This document shows positions 59,526 through 64,000 of a DNA stretch of 64,000 nucleotides, piece by piece. A program made the position numbers and the translations under genes. The stretch's first letter is position 1; each line of letters starts with the position of its first letter. A model generated the notes under the pieces. That model did no database searches and had not been told where the DNA came from. It worked only from the letters and a program-made list of their open reading frames with translations. The stretch spans positions 124,001 to 188,000 of the forward strand of contig JAFECE010000009.1 in assembly GCA_018242295.1 (NCBI GenBank), given 5' to 3'. Origin of the DNA: Pseudomonadota bacterium (GTDB taxonomy: Bacteria > Pseudomonadota > Alphaproteobacteria > Rhizobiales > Hyphomicrobiaceae).

Positions 59526-62500
59526 TCACTCCGCAGGTGCCGGCGCCGCGTGGCCATGTGAGCCCGTGGCCGAAGCCGTAGGCGCAATAATCTCGCCCGT
59601 ATGCTTCAAGGGTTTGTTGCCGGTGAGCTTTCGCAAGATCACGTAGAAGACCGGCGTCAGGAAAATGCCAAAGATCGTTACGCCGATCATGCCGGAGAAG
59701 ACGGCGATGCCCATCGCACGCCGCATCTCGGCGCCGGCTCCAATCGAGGTCACGAGCGGAACGACACCCATGATGAACGCCATCGACGTCATGAGGATGG
59801 GCCGCAGCCGTAGCCGGCTTGCTTCGATCGCCGCCTGCACGGGATTTCGCCCGGCGAGTTCAAGCTCACGCGCAAACTCGACGATCAGAATGGCGTTCTT
59901 CGCCGACAGACCGACGAGAACGATCAGGCCGATTTGCGTGAAGACGTTGTTGTCGCCATGCGAGAGATAGACGCCCGTGATTGCCGCGAGCAGTCCCATC
60001 GGCACTATCATGATGATCGACAGCGGCAGGACGAGGCTTTCGTACTGTGCGGCGAGCACCAGGAAGACGAGAAAGATCGACAGCGGGAAAACCCAAACCC
60101 CGGAATTGCCCGCAAGGATCTCCTGATACGTCAATTCCGTCCATTCGAAGCCGATACCTTTCGGCAAAACCTCGGCCGCGATCCGTTCGACGGCGGCCTT
60201 CGCCTGGCCCGATGAGTAGCCCGGCGCGGCGCCGCCGTTTACATCGGCCGTGAGAAAGCCGTTGTAACGCATGGCGCGCTCCGGCCCTGCGACTTGCTTC
60301 ACGTTGAGGAGCGCCGAAAGCTGGATCATTGCACCCGTGTTCGAGCGAACCTTCAGCCGTCCGATGTCCTCAGGCCGCGCGCGATACGTGGCATCGGCCT
60401 GAACACGGACCGAATACGTGCGGCCGAATTTGTTGAAGTCATTCACGTAGAGCGACCCGAGATAGATTTGCATCGTCTCGAACACGTCGGTCACGGCGAC
60501 GCCAAGCTGGCGCGCTTTCGTCCGATCGATCGCGGCGTAAAGCTGCGGTACGTTCACCTGATACGACGTAAAGATGCCAGCAAGCTCGGGCGCTTTGTAG
60601 AGCGCCCCAGTGAAATTCTGCATCGCATCGCTCAAGGCGTCATAGCCAATACCCGCTCGGTCTTCGACTTGCAGCTTGAATCCGCCGATGGTTCCAAGAC
60701 CCTGAACGGGCGGCGGCGGAAACATCACGATGAACGCGTCTTTGATGCCCGCGAATTGCTGATTGAGCTTCATCGCGATTGCCGGACCGCTGAGTTCCGG
60801 CGAGCGGCGCTCGTCGAAGGACTTCAGACCGGCGAAAACAATTCCGGAATTGGAGCTGTTAGTGAAACCGTTGATCGACAAGCCCGGAAACTGCACCGCG
60901 TCCTTGACGCCAGGAGTCTTCAGCATGATGTCGCCCATTTGCCGAATGACTTCTTCGGTGCGGTCGAGCGTGGCGCCGTCGGGAAGCTGCGCAAAGCCAA
61001 CCAAATACTGCTTGTCCTGACCCGGCACGAAGCCGCCCGGAACCGCCTTGAACATTGCGCCGGCAGCTCCGATCAGAACCAGATAGATGAGAAACGCCGC
61101 CGCCTTGTGCGACAGGATACGCTTGACACCGCCGCTGTAGGCATTCGATCCGCTAGTGAAGGCGCGGTTGAAGCCCCGGAAGAACCAGCCGAACGCGAAG
61201 TCCATCGCCCGCGTCAGCCAATCCTTCGGCGCATCGTGGCCTTTCAGCAGAAGCGCGGCGAGCGCGGGCGAAAGCGTCAGCGAGTTGATGGCCGAGATCA
61301 CCGTCGAAATCGCGATCGTAAGCGCGAACTGCTTGTAGAATTGACCCGTCAATCCGGTGATGAGGGCAAGCGGCACGAAAACGGCGACCAGCACCAGCGC
61401 GATTGCGATGATGGGGCCGGAAACCTCGCGCATCGCCTGTATGGTCGCATCGCGCGGTGTCAAACCATTCTCGATGTTTCGCTCCACGTTCTCGACGACG
61501 ACAATAGCATCGTCGACGACGATGCCGATCGCGAGGACAAGTCCAAAGAGTGTCAGCGCGTTTATCGAGAAGCCGAAGACATGCATCACCGCGAACGTGC
61601 CGATGATCGACACGGGAACCGCGATCAGCGGAATGATCGATGCGCGCCAGGTTTGAAGAAAGAGAATGACGACGAGAACGACGAGCGCCACGGCTTCGAG
61701 GAGCGTGTGAATGACCGCCTCGATCGAAGCGCGCACGAACTGCGTCGGATCGTAGACGATGCTGTAGTCGACGCCCTCGGGCATGTATTGTTTCAGCTCA
61801 GCCATCGTCGCGCGGACGTTGTCCGAGATCTCGATCGCGTTCGATCCGGGAGCCTGGAAGATCGGGATCGCGACGGCCTGCTTGTTGTTCAGGAGAGAAC
61901 GCAGCGAATAGTCGGCAGCGCCAAGTTCGATACGTGCGACATCGCGCAGGCGCGTCACCTGATTGTTCGCACCGGCTTTGACGACGATATCGCCAAACTC
62001 TTCTTCGTTCGCGAGACGGCCTTGCGCGTTGACCGAAAGCTGGAAATCGAGGTTCGGAAGCGAAGGCGACGATCCGACGACGCCGACAGCGGCCTGCAGG
62101 TTTTCGGCGCGAACCGCGTTGACGATATCGCCTGCTGAAAGACCAAGCTCGGCCGCCTTCGCCGGATCGACCCAGACCCGCATCGAATAATCGCCCGAGC
62201 CGAAGAGCTGCACGTCGCCGACGCCGTTGATGCGTGCAAGCCGGTCCTTGACGTTGATAACCGCGTAATTGCGCAGGTACGTCATGTCGTAGCGGTTGTT
62301 CGGCGACAGCAAGTGCACGACCATTGTGAGGTCGGGCGAACTCTTGACGGTCGTGATGCCGAGCGCGCGCACGTCAGCCGGAAGACGCGGCTCTGCCTGC
62401 GAGACGCGGTTTTGAACGAGCTGCTGCGCCTTGTCGGGATCGGTGCCGAGCCGGAACGTGACGGTCAGCGTCATCAATCCATCGGTCGTCGCCTGGCTGC

Positions 62501-62741
62501 TCATATAGAGCATGCCTTCGACGCCGTTGATCTGCTCTTCGATCGGCGTCGCGACCGTTTCTGCGATGACTTTCGGATTGGCGCCCGGGTAGTTGGCGCG
62601 AACCACGACCTGGGGCGGGACGACTTCCGGATACTCGGAAATCGGCATCGCCGGCAAAGCCAAGAGGCCACCGAGGAAAATCAGCGTGGAAAGCACGCCT
62701 GCAAAGATCGGGCGATCGATGAAGAACTTCGAGATGTTCAT
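59526..62741 (-). CDS. RND efflux pump inner-membrane transporter (AcrB/MexB type)
   Basis: The 1071-residue protein begins MNISKFFIDRPIFAGVLSTLI, the standard HAE1-RND start, has twelve predicted helices with two large periplasmic loops, and the proton-relay aspartates in GIVVDDAIVVVENVERNI (TM4). A C-terminal GLSAKNAILIVEFA gives the TM10 lysine. It drives drug/proton antiport through an AcrA-type adaptor and a TolC-type channel; the outer-membrane gene is not in the window. It lies 33 bases after the adaptor gene. Confidence 0.94.
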   Translation of the reverse strand: MNISKFFIDRPIFAGVLSTLIFLGGLLALPAMPISEYPEVVPPQVVVRANYPGANPKVIAETVATPIEEQINGVEGMLYMSSQATTDGLMTLTVTFRLGTDPDKAQQLVQNRVSQAEPRLPADVRALGITTVKSSPDLTMVVHLLSPNNRYDMTYLRNYAVINVKDRLARINGVGDVQLFGSGDYSMRVWVDPAKAAELGLSAGDIVNAVRAENLQAAVGVVGSSPSLPNLDFQLSVNAQGRLANEEEFGDIVVKAGANNQVTRLRDVARIELGAADYSLRSLLNNKQAVAIPIFQAPGSNAIEISDNVRATMAELKQYMPEGVDYSIVYDPTQFVRASIEAVIHTLLEAVALVVLVVILFLQTWRASIIPLIAVPVSIIGTFAVMHVFGFSINALTLFGLVLAIGIVVDDAIVVVENVERNIENGLTPRDATIQAMREVSGPIIAIALVLVAVFVPLALITGLTGQFYKQFALTIAISTVISAINSLTLSPALAALLLKGHDAPKDWLTRAMDFAFGWFFRGFNRAFTSGSNAYSGGVKRILSHKAAAFLIYLVLIGAAGAMFKAVPGGFVPGQDKQYLVGFAQLPDGATLDRTEEVIRQMGDIMLKTPGVKDAVQFPGLSINGFTNSSNSGIVFAGLKSFDERRSPELSGPAIAMKLNQQFAGIKDAFIVMFPPPPVQGLGTIGGFKLQVEDRAGIGYDALSDAMQNFTGALYKAPELAGIFTSYQVNVPQLYAAIDRTKARQLGVAVTDVFETMQIYLGSLYVNDFNKFGRTYSVRVQADATYRARPEDIGRLKVRSNTGAMIQLSALLNVKQVAGPERAMRYNGFLTADVNGGAAPGYSSGQAKAAVERIAAEVLPKGIGFEWTELTYQEILAGNSGVWVFPLSIFLVFLVLAAQYESLVLPLSIIMIVPMGLLAAITGVYLSHGDNNVFTQIGLIVLVGLSAKNAILIVEFARELELAGRNPVQAAIEASRLRLRPILMTSMAFIMGVVPLVTSIGAGAEMRRAMGIAVFSGMIGVTIFGIFLTPVFYVILRKLTGNKPLKHTGEIIAPTASATGSHGHAAPAPAE

Positions 62742-62774
62742 GGCTGGCGCGCCTTGCTGGCTTTGCGTGAGGGT

Positions 62775-63983
62775 TTACTGCTGCGCAGTCGCCGAAGGTT
62801 TGTCGGCAGCCGCATGTTCTTCCGCCAATGGACGGCCATCCATGGCGACAGGTTCCGGCGCGACTTCATCGCCCGGCTTCACGCGTTGCAAACCTGCGAC
62901 GACGATCCGGTCACCCGCGTTGAGGCCGCTCGTGATGATGCGAAGGTCGTCGGCCATCGTCCCGAGCTTCACTTCGCGATAGGCAGTCTTGTTGTCCTTG
63001 CCGACGACGATGACGTACTTCTTGTCCTGGTCGGTTCCGATGGCGCGCTCGGTGATCGCAATGATCGGAGCGCTGCGGGGTTTTGCCATCCTCACGCGGA
63101 CGAACTGACCGGCGATGAGGCGCCCGTCTGTGTTGTCGAGTGTCGCGCGGAGCCGCACGGTGCCGCTCGCAACGTCGACCTTGTTGTCGATCAGCTGCAG
63201 AGTGCCGCGGCGCCATTGGTCCGCTGTCGCGGGCGTCGAAATCGCGACTGGTATCTGCTCGACGCGCGCGGTGGCGTTAGCCTCGGGCGAAAGCGTTGCA
63301 AGTGCCTGCGCCACGACGTTCTCGTCGGCGTTGAAGCTCGCGTAGATCGGGTTGACCGACACGATCGTCGTCAGAACCGGAGCGTTCGGACCCGACTCGA
63401 CGAGGTTGCCGACAGTGACTTCGCGGCGTCCGGCGCGGCCCGATACTGGCGCGCGCACTTCGGTCCAGGCGAGATTGAGCTTGGCGGTTTGCAACGCTGC
63501 CTGTGCGCTTTTGAGGTTCGCGACGGCTGCATCGTAAGCGTTCGCGCGCGTATCGAGTTCGCGTTCCGAAAGGGCATTCCCGATGATCTTGCGGGCCCGT
63601 TCAACGTCAGCCTTCGTGAAAACGACCTGTGCTTCCGCCGCACCGACGAGGCCTTTCAAACGATCGACCTCTGCCGCATAAGGCGCGGGATCGATCGTCA
63701 CAAGTGAATCGCCCGCTTTGACCAGCGCGCCTTCGCGGAAATGAATATTGAGGATCTGACCGGCGACGCGAGGACGAAGCTCGACACGCTCGACCGCTTC
63801 GAGCCGGCCTGAGAACTCATCCCACGTATCGATCTCGCGGGCTTCGACTGTCGCGACGGAGACGGGTACTGCGGAATGGACCTGGGCAAGCGCCGTGTGA
63901 GCTTGGGCTGCCATAAGAAGGGATGCGACGGCGACCGGACCGGTCAGTCTCGTCAGAGATTTGGAGGAAAGGCGAAGTCTCAT
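62775..63983 (-). CDS. RND efflux periplasmic adaptor (AcrA/MexA family)
   Basis: The 402-residue adaptor has an N-terminal signal peptide (LTGPVAVASLLMAAQAHTALA) without a lipobox cysteine, the biotinyl-lipoyl half-motifs (VELRPRVAGQILNIHF, AWTEVRAPVSGRAG), an alpha-helical hairpin between them and a beta-barrel/MP domain (GQFVRVRM). ATG 63983 follows AAGGAG by five bases; a GTG six bases upstream is in frame. It is the first gene of the RND operon, running from near the right edge of the window. No local regulator is visible. Confidence 0.93.
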   Translation of the reverse strand: MRLRLSSKSLTRLTGPVAVASLLMAAQAHTALAQVHSAVPVSVATVEAREIDTWDEFSGRLEAVERVELRPRVAGQILNIHFREGALVKAGDSLVTIDPAPYAAEVDRLKGLVGAAEAQVVFTKADVERARKIIGNALSERELDTRANAYDAAVANLKSAQAALQTAKLNLAWTEVRAPVSGRAGRREVTVGNLVESGPNAPVLTTIVSVNPIYASFNADENVVAQALATLSPEANATARVEQIPVAISTPATADQWRRGTLQLIDNKVDVASGTVRLRATLDNTDGRLIAGQFVRVRMAKPRSAPIIAITERAIGTDQDKKYVIVVGKDNKTAYREVKLGTMADDLRIITSGLNAGDRIVVAGLQRVKPGDEVAPEPVAMDGRPLAEEHAAADKPSATAQQ

Positions 63984-64000
63984 GATCACTCCTTCGAATG

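Noticed and set aside
60294-62138. 614-residue rightward open frame
   Set aside because: It is antisense to the RND transporter; its composition (Arg/Asp/His-rich) is the usual mirror of a high-GC gene.
1-64000. Prophage, insertion sequence, CRISPR array, tRNA or rRNA
   Set aside because: No transposase, integrase, regularly spaced repeats or cloverleaf sequences were seen in the gaps; almost all space is accounted for by ordinary genes.

Overview
The window reads as chromosomal DNA of an alphaproteobacterium of the order Rhizobiales (Hyphomicrobiales). The strongest pointers are the syntenic lipid A/LPS block (DUF4170, msbA, LPLAT-waaA, lpxK, DUF2093), the paired hisS-hisZ-hisG genes with a short HisG, a plant/rhizobial-type GshA, an Irr-like iron box beside bacterioferritin, and RIME-like and REP-like intergenic repeats. 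A Hyphomicrobium-type organism is my best guess, but the sequence alone does not prove the genus. Base composition is high-GC and even; I see no phage, insertion sequence, tRNA, rRNA or CRISPR array.

Layout. 0-2.7 kb: bacterioferritin (edge-truncated), Bfd, a FucP/GluP-type sugar transporter and a DUF2239 gene behind a striking double palindromic operator. 2.7-5.2 kb: rRNA/tRNA modification genes (rsmD, rluB, tadA), then a cluster of REP-like repeats. 5.2-9.5 kb: patatin phospholipase, purD, xseA, DUF2093 and a RIME-like element. 9.5-15.6 kb: outer-membrane lipid assembly (lpxK, a fused LPLAT-WaaA, a tyrosine-phosphatase-like gene, msbA, DUF4170). 15.9-19.8 kb: ubiA, rsmE, gshA and a small secreted Cys-rich protein. 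19.9-27.1 kb: glcDEF-cobTS, one tightly packed operon joining glycolate oxidation to late cobalamin synthesis, then a GNAT protein. 27.2-34.2 kb: hisS-hisZ-hisG, recQ, pcp, DUF983. 34.4-38.6 kb: a MocR-type regulator, modABC and modE.

38.9-57 kb is the accessory heart of the window. A rightward operon orthologous to E. coli ydcSTUV-patD (polyamine-type ABC importer plus gamma-aminobutyraldehyde dehydrogenase) is followed by an APH-fold kinase and an AraC regulator. Converging on it is a leftward eight-gene operon: a coenzyme-B12 diol dehydratase whose large and medium subunits are fused, its small subunit, an isochorismatase-like hydrolase, a second complete polyamine-type ABC importer with a Tat-exported binding protein, and a short-chain dehydrogenase. 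A divergent PLP enzyme of the ethanolamine-phosphate phospho-lyase (AGXT2L) type flanks it. I propose that these genes import and break down a cationic amino-alcohol or amino-diol: phosphorylation plus phospho-lyase, or B12-dependent dehydration, giving aldehydes that PatD or the SDR convert further. No microcompartment shell genes and no diol-dehydratase reactivase are present. Two substrate-pocket residues of the dehydratase differ from the classical enzyme in a way that would suit a positively charged substrate.

57-64 kb: an ABC-2 exporter pair, another SDR, and an RND efflux pump with its adaptor protein, all leftward. Starts were chosen by eye from Shine-Dalgarno sequences, overlaps and family length; alternatives are noted where they matter.
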